NCBI RefSeq assembly: GCF_000399685.1
Contig: NZ_KB976987.1
Location: 1,813,184 to 1,877,183, forward strand
Source of the DNA: Acinetobacter pittii ANC 4050
Lineage (GTDB): Bacteria; Pseudomonadota; Gammaproteobacteria; Pseudomonadales; Moraxellaceae
DNA: 64,000 bases
Direction of reading: 5' to 3'
Below, in pieces: positions 57,995-64,000 of this stretch. The notes below the pieces were generated by a model that worked only from the letters and a program-made list of their open reading frames with translations, was not told the origin of the DNA and did no database searches. The translations under genes and the position numbers were made by a program. Positions within the stretch are counted from its first letter, which is position 1. Every line of letters starts with the position of its first letter.

Positions 57995-58267
57995 CTAGAC
58001 AGGCCATCTAACTTCTAATTTAAGTGAGATTGATGAATGAGTAGCATTTGCTTGGTATCCATCTTCTTTCAATTGACGCACAGCTGCTTCCATTTCTAGA
58101 ATAGAGACTGAATTAATTTGATATAGCAAAACTACATAACCGTTCTTAAGATTTGCCTTAACTGTTTGATAAACCTGATCGAGGATATAATCTTTATCAA
58201 ATTGGGTTGAACTCTTTGCTAAGTTAGATGCTTCAGTTGCAGTGATTCGATTTAAAGGCATTTGCAT
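57995..58267 (-). CDS. Small unknown protein, 90 residues
   Basis: The product looks like a helix-strand-helix-strand protein: SNLAKSSTQFDKDYILDQVYQTVKANLKNG in the first half, GYVVLLYQINSVSILEMEAA, then a strand pair (SSISLKLEVRWPV). AGGAAAC precedes ATG 58267. It may start its own unit with a TATATT-type promoter near 58305. No family recognised. Confidence 0.55.
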   Translation of the reverse strand: MQMPLNRITATEASNLAKSSTQFDKDYILDQVYQTVKANLKNGYVVLLYQINSVSILEMEAAVRQLKEDGYQANATHSSISLKLEVRWPV

Positions 58268-58373
58268 GTTTCCTATAAACTAAAAGTTATTGATTATTTT
58301 TAATATAGACATGCACTACTCAAAACACGGGAACTTTTTTTAAAATAAACAATCAAGTGATTAATTATTATAC

Positions 58374-58400
58374 AAAAAAGCCCACCACTTAGGCAGGCTT
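58374..58400 (-). terminator. Terminator after the 58420 gene
   Basis: On the minus strand AGCCUGCC pairs with GGUGGGCU (two G-U pairs) and a U6 run follows. Confidence 0.7.
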
Positions 58401-58419
58401 TATTGAGTTTTAAGTTCTA

Positions 58420-58686
58420 CTAAATTTCATTTTGTAAATTTTTAACTAAGTAGTAGTTCACACAAAATGGAACAATAACTGACCCAATTACAATCGCAAA
58501 AAGAATAACTGCTAAAAAGATATCAACTACTGAACTATTGATTGCTAAAGATATAGGTGCGGCAACATGTTCTGCAAATGAATATGAAAGTTTCGAAACT
58601 TCTGGCATTAATAAATAAAAATAGAAAGCAACAATGATCGCTCCCGTCACCCAGCCCCACCATGGGAAACCGTCATCTTCTTGCAT
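58420..58686 (-). CDS. Small membrane protein, 88 residues
   Basis: ATG 58686 (MQEDDGFPWWGW) is chosen because AGGAG lies 5 nt upstream; the longer frame from 58752 lacks one. There are two hydrophobic segments, WGWVTGAIIVAFYFYLLMP and FLAVILFAIVIGSVIVPF, and a charged C-terminus. Function unknown; an inner-membrane exclusion or holin-like factor is possible. Confidence 0.6.
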   Translation of the reverse strand: MQEDDGFPWWGWVTGAIIVAFYFYLLMPEVSKLSYSFAEHVAAPISLAINSSVVDIFLAVILFAIVIGSVIVPFCVNYYLVKNLQNEI

Positions 58687-58781
58687 AATTACTCCTAATG
58701 AATAAAGTGAATTTATTCTACATTTCATTGAAATAGTATATTCAATAATCAATCATATTCCAGCCCATTTTTTACATACTC

Positions 58782-59612
58782 TTAGTTATCTTCTGGATCT
58801 ACTTCACCAGCTTCAACTAAAGCAAGCTTACGCATAAATGCTTCTTCTTTTTTCTTCTTCATATTTGCTTTTGCAATTGCCATTCTTTCTTCAGCACCCG
58901 AAATAACAGAACTACGCCGTGCTTGAACTTCCGATTGGTCTTTCAAATCATCAACATCTAAACCCCAGAACATTGCTTCAGTTCGAGCAATGTTAGAAAT
59001 GCTGATACTTTGTTTAACGTTCAAATCAACCACTTGACTAATCAAACCCATTTTAAACTTGACGAGCGCCAATTCATCTTCAGTAGGATTATTCAGATTA
59101 AGTACTTCATCTCTAATATGAATAACGCTATCGATAGTATCTGTAATTAACTCTCCAAGCTTATGAGCTCTAATACGGTTATTTTTGACAACCAAAGCTG
59201 ACTTTAGATAGTTCTCGTTGACTGTAGAACGCCCACCGTTGTTATGACCACTATTTTTTGAGTTTTGACTATTAAATTCAGCAATATTTGACGTTTTTTT
59301 GACAGATTTTTGACTTTCACTTTTTTCTGATTTTTCAGTGCTTTGTGTATCTTCTTGACCATTGTTTTTTTTGGTCAATTTTTTAATCTCTTTATTAAGC
59401 TCTTGGGCTGTCTTTTTGACTAGAGATTTAGCTTTCTTTTTCCATTTCTCAGCAAGTGCTTTACGGCGTACAACGGATGGCGAAGGCATCTCACAACCGA
59501 GTTCTTCGCCAACCTGATCAACTAAACCTTGCCACGTAATCTTAGGAGAAGATTCATAGACTTCTTTTAGCCGGTTCCAAATTTCTTCCGAGTATTCAAT
59601 CTTGCGAGCCAT
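58782..59612 (-). CDS. DNA-binding-like protein, possible small terminase subunit (PacA-like)
   Basis: Of 276 residues, the first 60 read as a helix-turn-helix (WNRLKEVYESSPKITWQGLV; PSPSVVRRKALAEKWKKK). Residues 60-120 are Lys/Ser/Gln-rich, probably disordered, and the rest is helical with FKMGLISQVVDLNVKQSISI and a Lys-rich end. The layout resembles P1 PacA: an N-terminal HTH that recognises pac and helical parts for oligomerisation. It is far from TerL here (58.8 kb against 43.7-45.6 kb), so the call is weak. The XRE gene lies 13 nt upstream. Confidence 0.35.
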   Translation of the reverse strand: MARKIEYSEEIWNRLKEVYESSPKITWQGLVDQVGEELGCEMPSPSVVRRKALAEKWKKKAKSLVKKTAQELNKEIKKLTKKNNGQEDTQSTEKSEKSESQKSVKKTSNIAEFNSQNSKNSGHNNGGRSTVNENYLKSALVVKNNRIRAHKLGELITDTIDSVIHIRDEVLNLNNPTEDELALVKFKMGLISQVVDLNVKQSISISNIARTEAMFWGLDVDDLKDQSEVQARRSSVISGAEERMAIAKANMKKKKEEAFMRKLALVEAGEVDPEDN

Positions 59613-59625
59613 TAAAGTCTATCCC

Positions 59626-60312
59626 TTAATCAGTAAATAGACCTATTTGTTTTACTTCAGCTATAGCTTGTTGCTGTAAAGAAGCCTTGCTAAAACGTTT
59701 TTTATTTTGGATAAGATCAATTAGAGCTTTTTGCTGTAAATCGTTCTCTTCACGTTGGAAAACATCATCGATAGCCATTTCTAAGTTACGGATTTGTTTC
59801 GCACGATTTTGTTCACACTCACGAACGATACGCATAAGAGTGTGAAGTTCTGGTAAAACCTTTTCTTGAATAGATTGATCTTGCGATAAACATGCTTGAA
59901 TGAGCCCTTTTGAGGCTTCAAGTAACTCAACCGTTAAGGCTTTAGGGAAAGAAGTAATATGCTGTGCTGCAGCCATACTTAATTGAAATGCCATGGCTTG
60001 AGTATATTCACTCATCATTTCACCAAGACTGTTAAACAGAATACCAGCTACAGAAGCCGTTTTATCTAGTTCAGGTTCAATTGTAAAACCAAGAACCCAG
60101 TCGGCTGAAACACCATATTTTTGACATAGCAAAGAAAGTAATTCTGCATCAGGCATTAACTTACCGTTTTCAATTTCACTCATTCGATTTTTATGTGGAG
60201 TACCGAATATCTCTAATGCTACGTCTTCTTGACGTAATTGAGCCATGTCACGCGCCATTGCAAGTTTTCTACCGATAAGTACTCGACGTTGCAAATCGCT
60301 CTTTTTCGCCAT
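59626..60312 (-). CDS. XRE-family transcriptional regulator
   Basis: Residues 9-65 form a HTH_3 domain: LIGRKLAMARDMAQLRQEDVAL, then GTPHKNRMSEIENGKLMPDAELLSLLC split by turns, and KYGVSADWVLGFT. The remaining 160 residues are helical, probably for dimerisation. This is the only clear repressor-type gene in the window. Its operators are not evident. Its start abuts the RusA stop (TAA followed by ATG), so it is coupled to RusA and the leader peptide. It may control lytic or middle genes. Confidence 0.82.
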   Translation of the reverse strand: MAKKSDLQRRVLIGRKLAMARDMAQLRQEDVALEIFGTPHKNRMSEIENGKLMPDAELLSLLCQKYGVSADWVLGFTIEPELDKTASVAGILFNSLGEMMSEYTQAMAFQLSMAAAQHITSFPKALTVELLEASKGLIQACLSQDQSIQEKVLPELHTLMRIVRECEQNRAKQIRNLEMAIDDVFQREENDLQQKALIDLIQNKKRFSKASLQQQAIAEVKQIGLFTD

Positions 60313-61011
60313 TTAAATGCTTCTCCCAGCTAACCAATCAAAATCTACAGATTGTGACAACCAATCAGTTTCATCAGTAAGCACGCAAGAAAGCCAGACA
60401 CAACCGTTTTCACATGGTTCTGCCAGCTTAATTTTTTCACTTATGAAAATATTGTCGTCTTTGAATAACAAGCCATCACCTTTGACACTATCAATAATAA
60501 GTTTGGGATAGTTATCAATATCAAATCGTGGATATGTCTTAGCGCTGTAAGAACGAGTTTTAAGTGGTGGTTGAACAATTAACCGTATTTCACAAAGTTG
60601 ATCGATAGCTTTTAACTTAAGTGCTCTAAACATAGGTCCATATTGCTTTTGAACCTTGTCTTTATATTTTTTAGCACCTACTGAAAGACTATTTCTTTGC
60701 TTTCCGTTCTGATCAATTGTAGCCCGCCAAATCTCGTTAGCGCTTAATCCATAAGGCAATTTGATTGTGATGTATTGCTTACCAGAAATGATAACACCGC
60801 CTGTGCTTCCCCTATATATACTATTTTCACCGTTTCCACCGTCATTTTCTTTTTCGACATGGCACGGGAAAAACACATGTTTTGATGAGCTAGTTTTTTG
60901 CCTTTTAACTTTGTCATTACCTGATGAAACACTGAAATCTTTAAAGAGTTCTTGTCTTTTATTATTAGAGAAAAACTCACTCCACTGACGGCGGTTACTT
61001 TTTTTAATCAT
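60313..61011 (-). CDS. RusA-family Holliday-junction resolvase
   Basis: RusA enzymes are dimeric resolvases that cut branched DNA. The C-terminal 155 residues have ITIKLPYGLSANEIWR, then RFDIDNYPKLIIDSVKG with acidic residues at 164, 166 and 174, and LFKDDN with Asp185/186, the usual RusA catalytic set. The first 75 residues are Ser/Lys-rich and not part of the known fold, making 232 residues against about 120 in E. coli. A leader peptide overlaps its ribosome site (GAGG). Two TGGAACT boxes at 61089 and 61132 lie upstream. Confidence 0.82.
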   Translation of the reverse strand: MIKKSNRRQWSEFFSNNKRQELFKDFSVSSGNDKVKRQKTSSSKHVFFPCHVEKENDGGNGENSIYRGSTGGVIISGKQYITIKLPYGLSANEIWRATIDQNGKQRNSLSVGAKKYKDKVQKQYGPMFRALKLKAIDQLCEIRLIVQPPLKTRSYSAKTYPRFDIDNYPKLIIDSVKGDGLLFKDDNIFISEKIKLAEPCENGCVWLSCVLTDETDWLSQSVDFDWLAGRSI

Positions 61012-61018
61012 AACGACC

Positions 61019-61066
61019 TCAAATCAAGCAAGTAAGATTTACATAGACTTGAAACTCTTCTTGCAT
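61019..61066 (-). CDS. 15-residue leader peptide upstream of RusA
   Basis: MQEEFQVYVNLTCLI starts at ATG 61066 with AAGGA 7 nt upstream. Its TGA overlaps the GAGG ribosome site of the RusA gene, whose ATG lies at 61011. Ribosomes finishing here could re-start at RusA. It is short enough to be a chance frame, but the ribosome site and overlap favour real translation. Confidence 0.5.
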   Translation of the reverse strand: MQEEFQVYVNLTCLI

Positions 61067-61088
61067 GACAAAATCCTTAAAAACACTT

Positions 61089-61138
61089 AGTTCCAGAATT
61101 ATTGACCGTTTGATTTATTTAAAAGGACCTTAGTTCCA
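61089..61138 (-). promoter_or_regulatory. Two TGGAACT boxes upstream of RusA
   Basis: TGGAACT occurs at 61089-61095 and again at 61132-61138, the only tandem pair in the window, both facing the RusA unit. -10-like hexamers are not clear. They follow the terminator at 61158. Confidence 0.55.
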
Positions 61139-61157
61139 ATCCTTCTTTTTGACGAGA

Positions 61158-61192
61158 TAAAAAAAGTCCGCACCTTGGGGAAAGTACGGACT
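61158..61192 (-). terminator. Terminator upstream of the RusA unit
   Basis: AGTCCGCAC (61165-61173) pairs with GTACGGACT (61184-61192); on the minus strand the odd pair is G-U. A U7 run follows, ending transcripts from the 61270 gene. Confidence 0.85.
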
Positions 61193-61269
61193 ATAAAACT
61201 TAAATAAACGTAAACCGATAAACAGTTCACATAATATAAAATATATATCGAATTTAATCAATATACATT

Positions 61270-61485
61270 TTAATGTTTTGTTCTCATCATTTTTTCAACT
61301 ATTTGCGAGGCTTCATGAAAATCTATATCAAAACAAATCCAAAATCTTAATCTCTTATCTCCAAGAATATAGCTTTGAATGAAATACTCTGAGTTCTTCT
61401 CTGGATCTATTTCAGTAGCTTTAAATGAATAAACATCCTTCTCAACTACTCGTCCATCGAGATCACCACCTATACAAATTTTCAT
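61270..61485 (-). CDS. Small unknown protein, 71 residues
   Basis: MKICIGGDLDGRVVEKDVYSF is followed by YFIQSYILGDKRLRFWICFDID, giving a small beta-rich fold ending in a helix (EASQIVEKMMRTK). Proteins with this GGDLDGR start are familiar as hypothetical proteins in Acinetobacter phages; this is a recollection, not a search. No function is known to me. Confidence 0.6.
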   Translation of the reverse strand: MKICIGGDLDGRVVEKDVYSFKATEIDPEKNSEYFIQSYILGDKRLRFWICFDIDFHEASQIVEKMMRTKH

Positions 61486-61523
61486 AAATAAGCCAAAAAG
61501 AGTTTAGAACTTGATTGTACACT

Positions 61524-62300
61524 TTATCCCTTTTCAATCAATTCTGGGAATTGCTTTATAATTTTTGCACCATCAAAAAGTGATTCCCTAATTTTTCGAT
61601 GTGAAATTATTTCTAAATATGGAATGTAAACTTCATTACTACCAATATCTACAAACCCATTATTTGTTAAATTTGAAATATTCAATGGTCCGAAATATAA
61701 CTCAACCAAATATCCTTCAAATGCCATTGTAGATATGAAGCCTTTTGCGAATGATTCTGTAAAGGGTGCAACAATAATTTGCTTTAAAGAGATTTCATCA
61801 AAAAACCTTGTGGAATCTTTAAATAACCTAATTCTAACTTTAATCAAATTTGGAACTATTTTTAATTTACCTTTAATTATTTCTTTTAGAACACTTTCAA
61901 GGGTAGGATCATTTATACAGTCAGCAAAAGCATGATGATCAGAATGTATTCCTCGCCAATAAATTGAAAGAATAAAGAGCGCTATTTTTTCTGCGTCTAA
62001 GTTCTTATATTTTATCCCTTCTGGACCATTTATTATTTCAACTTCTTTTCTTTTTTCTCTAAGGATTGCAATTGAATAATTTTCATAATTTTCATTAAAA
62101 AATTGCTCACATTGACTACATAATAGCCGCGTAAACCAAGTGTCATTTGTAGTACATACATATTTTTTCTTGAGCTGAAATTGAAAAGCAACATTTTTTT
62201 TAGAATCCTTCAAGATTGGCTTAAAAAATGTTTTACCAATTACATGTGAACGCTGTAATTCTTTTTCTTCGCCACAAAGCTTACAAATACCTATATTCAT
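61524..62300 (-). CDS. HNH-like or zinc-finger protein, unknown function
   Basis: The 258-residue protein starts GICKLCGEEKELQRSHVIGK and has LLCSQCEQFF near residue 65. This resembles the CxxC..H..CxxC set of HNH-type zinc folds, in which the His19 region would be catalytic. The rest is alpha/beta and AT-rich, without a known domain. It might be a restriction-type nuclease in a methyltransferase neighbourhood, or a defence moron. Codon usage appears more AT-rich than the flanking late genes. A terminator follows the preceding gene at 62317. Confidence 0.5.
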   Translation of the reverse strand: MNIGICKLCGEEKELQRSHVIGKTFFKPILKDSKKNVAFQFQLKKKYVCTTNDTWFTRLLCSQCEQFFNENYENYSIAILREKRKEVEIINGPEGIKYKNLDAEKIALFILSIYWRGIHSDHHAFADCINDPTLESVLKEIIKGKLKIVPNLIKVRIRLFKDSTRFFDEISLKQIIVAPFTESFAKGFISTMAFEGYLVELYFGPLNISNLTNNGFVDIGSNEVYIPYLEIISHRKIRESLFDGAKIIKQFPELIEKG

Positions 62301-62316
62301 ACAATTTCACTAATTT

Positions 62317-62343
62317 AAAAAAAGCCCACCAATAGGTGAGCTT
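62317..62343 (-). terminator. Terminator upstream of the 61524 gene
   Basis: AGCCCACC (62323-62330) pairs with GGTGAGCT (62335-62342) with one G-U on the minus strand, then a U7 run. It ends the methyltransferase unit. Confidence 0.8.
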
Positions 62344-62378
62344 AATCGTTTTGTCATTTAAAAACTATATCTTACATA

Positions 62379-62678
62379 CTAACGTTGGGTATGCCAGATC
62401 CTCTCACCAGTAGTTTCAGATTGACCAAATCCACATAATAAACATGCAACATCATATCCGTGTATACATGCCTCATTAATTGGTTTTACATCTGTTGATG
62501 GACAACCAAAATAACCACCTTTATCGAGTCTACCAATTAGAAAATCATTATCTTCATCTACCCTATCAATTCTGCCCTCACCAAAAATATGTGTTCCATC
62601 AGTTTCCATGCTATTCGATGATTTGAAATTTACATAAACTCTATCACCGCGTTTATATATAGGTTTTACTGACTGCAT
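62379..62678 (-). CDS. Small unknown protein with a Cys-rich motif, 99 residues
   Basis: A beta-rich N-terminus (YKRGDRVYVNFKSSNS; GEGRIDRVDEDNDFLIGRLDKGG) reads like a small SH3-like barrel. It is followed by CIHGYDVACLLCG with Cys spacing suited to zinc. It lies 28 nt after the Dam-like gene. A nucleic-acid-binding role is plausible. No family recognised. Confidence 0.55.
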   Translation of the reverse strand: MQSVKPIYKRGDRVYVNFKSSNSMETDGTHIFGEGRIDRVDEDNDFLIGRLDKGGYFGCPSTDVKPINEACIHGYDVACLLCGFGQSETTGERIWHTQR

Positions 62679-62706
62679 CTATATCACCATAAGAAATTAA
62701 ATTTAT

Positions 62707-63174
62707 TCAAATTGAACTTTCCCACCGAACATCTTTAAGGCTTGGTCTAAACACAACTAATGCACAACCAAATGGCGCGTTATGTTTACAACCTCCAAAT
62801 TTGAGACGTCCTTTGATGTAATGAATTTCTCTATGCAATATGTGTTCTTGCCACCAAACTACATCTGTACGCACTGGCAATAGCCCTACAACAGTATGAC
62901 CATTATTTGCTGTTTCAACTGCCTTCTCAATCCACAAGGAAATTTCACGTCCATATGGTGGATTCATCCAACAAGTGCCAACCCATTCTTGCTTTAAACC
63001 ATCCAATTCAGGCGTGAAATAACGATCACATTTCGCATTCTCAGGTAATGCACAAACATCTAAATCAAAGTTAAATATATGGTCTATCGCATCAAATAGG
63101 TTTTGTGGTGTAGCCCAAACATCTGTTTTTCCTTCTGCATTGCCATATAAACCTAATTTTGCCATTGAGTTCAT
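62707..63174 (-). CDS. Phage DNA N6-adenine methyltransferase (Dam-like)
   Basis: The 155-residue protein matches the compact phage Dam family: DVWATPQNLFDAI, FDLDVCALPENAKCDRYFTP, the catalytic WMNPPYG (Asn71), VGLLPVRTDVVWW and GRLKFGG. Such enzymes methylate adenine, often in GATC, and can protect phage DNA from restriction. The start codon overlaps the preceding stop (ATGA). Paired with the next methyltransferase and the DarB-like protein, it gives the phage several ways to modify its DNA. Target site is not deducible from sequence alone. Confidence 0.85.
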   Translation of the reverse strand: MNSMAKLGLYGNAEGKTDVWATPQNLFDAIDHIFNFDLDVCALPENAKCDRYFTPELDGLKQEWVGTCWMNPPYGREISLWIEKAVETANNGHTVVGLLPVRTDVVWWQEHILHREIHYIKGRLKFGGCKHNAPFGCALVVFRPSLKDVRWESSI

Positions 63175-63932
63175 GCTATTTCTCCAAACAGGTCTGGTTG
63201 CATGTCTCTGTTTTTACGAGCCTCGCAAATTCGTTCTTCAGCTATTTGAAAAGTTTTTATATCTTTTTCAATACCAATAAAATTACGACCAGTATTAATA
63301 CAAGCTACTCCAGTAGTCCCACTTCCCATTGTGTTATCAAGCACAAGTTCACCAGGATATGTATATGAACGAATTAAGAATTCACAAAGGTCTACAGGTT
63401 TTTGAGTGTCATGTACTACTGGATAATCACGACTAAAAATTTGCACAGATCTTGGATATCTTTCAGTAGAGTCATAGTCTTTAATATTCATCTGCTTACC
63501 ATATAACGCTGATCCTATATCTTTCCTTTTTGCTGTTTTACGTTTATGCCCAAACGTTTTTTGAGGATTAAACGTTGGAAGAGATTTATAAAAAACAAGA
63601 ATATTCTCATGAGCACGTAAGGGTTGTTTGTCAGCATTTAAAAAGCCAGTAGCTGCAGGTTTTTCCCAAATCCATTCATAACGGAATAACTTAAGATTGG
63701 ATGTAGCTAGTATTGAAGTGAATGGTTGTGCAGAAAATAAAACGATTGCGCCATTTTTCTTTATTACTCTCTCGTATTGCTCCCAAAGCTGTTTGAATGG
63801 AATTACAACATCCCATTTACAGCATGTAGTTCCATAAGGTAAATCGCATAAAATCATGTCTACGGTTCCAGTTTCCACTTCCCGCATTCGTTCTAGACAA
63901 TCACCCAGCATTAATTGAATTTTATTTTTCAT
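63171..63932 (-). CDS. Type II-like DNA methyltransferase (N4/N6, beta class)
   Basis: The 253-residue protein starts MLGDCLERMREVETGTVDMI, then DLPYGTTCCKWD (motif IV, the DPPY variant DLPY at residue 30), and near residue 211 LDNTMGSGTTGVA (motif I), followed by GRNFIGIEKD. The order IV before I is that of beta-class enzymes, which often recognise short palindromes. No partner restriction gene is adjacent, so it is an orphan. It overlaps the Dam-like gene by ATGA and the upstream gene by 4 nt. Confidence 0.85.
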   Translation of the reverse strand: MKNKIQLMLGDCLERMREVETGTVDMILCDLPYGTTCCKWDVVIPFKQLWEQYERVIKKNGAIVLFSAQPFTSILATSNLKLFRYEWIWEKPAATGFLNADKQPLRAHENILVFYKSLPTFNPQKTFGHKRKTAKRKDIGSALYGKQMNIKDYDSTERYPRSVQIFSRDYPVVHDTQKPVDLCEFLIRSYTYPGELVLDNTMGSGTTGVACINTGRNFIGIEKDIKTFQIAEERICEARKNRDMQPDLFGEIA

Positions 63933-64000
63933 GCCTTTGTCTCGCCTAAACGTTCTACTTTATCAATGCGATGTCCTGCCTCAATTTCCTCTTTGGTAGC
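63929..64000 (-). CDS. 3' end of a gene continuing to the right of the window
   Basis: An open frame runs in from the right edge and ends at TGA 63929, overlapping the methyltransferase ATG. The last visible residues are acidic and helical (ATKEEIEAGHRIDKVERLGE). Only 23 codons are visible, so the function cannot be judged. Confidence 0.6.
   Translation of the reverse strand, partial: ATKEEIEAGHRIDKVERLGETKA

Noticed and set aside
59577..59583. GGTTCCA inside the 58782 gene
   Set aside because: It lies in coding sequence, with no -10 or gene start after it. It shows that the six-base core also occurs by chance.
1..64000. tRNA, rRNA, CRISPR arrays, insertion sequences and att sites
   Set aside because: I saw no cloverleaf, spaced direct repeats, transposase-type frame or duplicated att-like ends in the window. 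Absence by eye is not proof.

Overview
The window looks like most of the late region of a large temperate myovirus of Acinetobacter, either an integrated prophage or a phage-plasmid. It is AT-rich throughout, and its umuDC pair and small proteins look Acinetobacter-like. Large terminase, portal, capsid, head protease, contractile-tail, baseplate and lysis genes are present. A DarA / DdrB / DarB-like antirestriction set recalls phage P1. I see no integrase, replication initiator, partition gene, tRNA, rRNA, CRISPR array or insertion sequence here, so prophage and phage-plasmid cannot be separated.

Layout, left to right. 1-5640 (plus strand): a truncated acetyltransferase-like gene, a SRAP abasic-site protein, a frameshifted umuD with intact umuC, then a PAAR tip protein, an unknown protein and a lipoprotein. 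5712-6831 (minus): lysis cassette with a 31-residue lipoprotein, an endolysin fused to membrane helices, and a holin. 6956-8674 (minus): tail or baseplate assembly genes. 8876-9937 (plus): a moron with PD-(D/E)XK-like residues. 10035-17404 (minus): antirestriction genes. 17478-19666 (minus): portal and a tube-like protein. 19825-20386 (plus): two small genes, one a lipoprotein with an HEIRH motif. 20383-33949 (minus): tail tip, including a 3490-residue spike-fibre fusion and the hub. 34051-39272 (minus): sheath, two paralogous small proteins and capsid. 39782-43582 (minus): baseplate and fibre genes. 43655-48864 (minus): TerL, a zinc-finger regulator and the head protease; TerL carries a mini-intein inside its Walker A loop. 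48943-52805 (minus): baseplate genes and a predicted PBECR-type ribonuclease. 52968-54689 (plus): a HEPN-type moron. 54836-64000 (minus): lipoprotein, tape measure with lysozyme, possible small terminase, XRE regulator, RusA resolvase and two DNA methyltransferases.

Two genome-scale patterns stand out. First, a TGGAAC box lies upstream of nearly every minus-strand transcription unit, always pointing towards the gene and usually 14-18 nt before a -10-like hexamer; a divergent inverted pair serves 19666 and 19825. This looks like the promoter signature of a phage regulon. Second, about ten of these units carry a stem-loop directly against the start codon, often with the Shine-Dalgarno sequence in its 3' arm and sometimes with a U-run. 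The plus-strand morons lack the box and carry their own promoters and terminators.

Function calls rest on motifs and gene order read by eye. Structural genes without strong motifs are marked as tentative.
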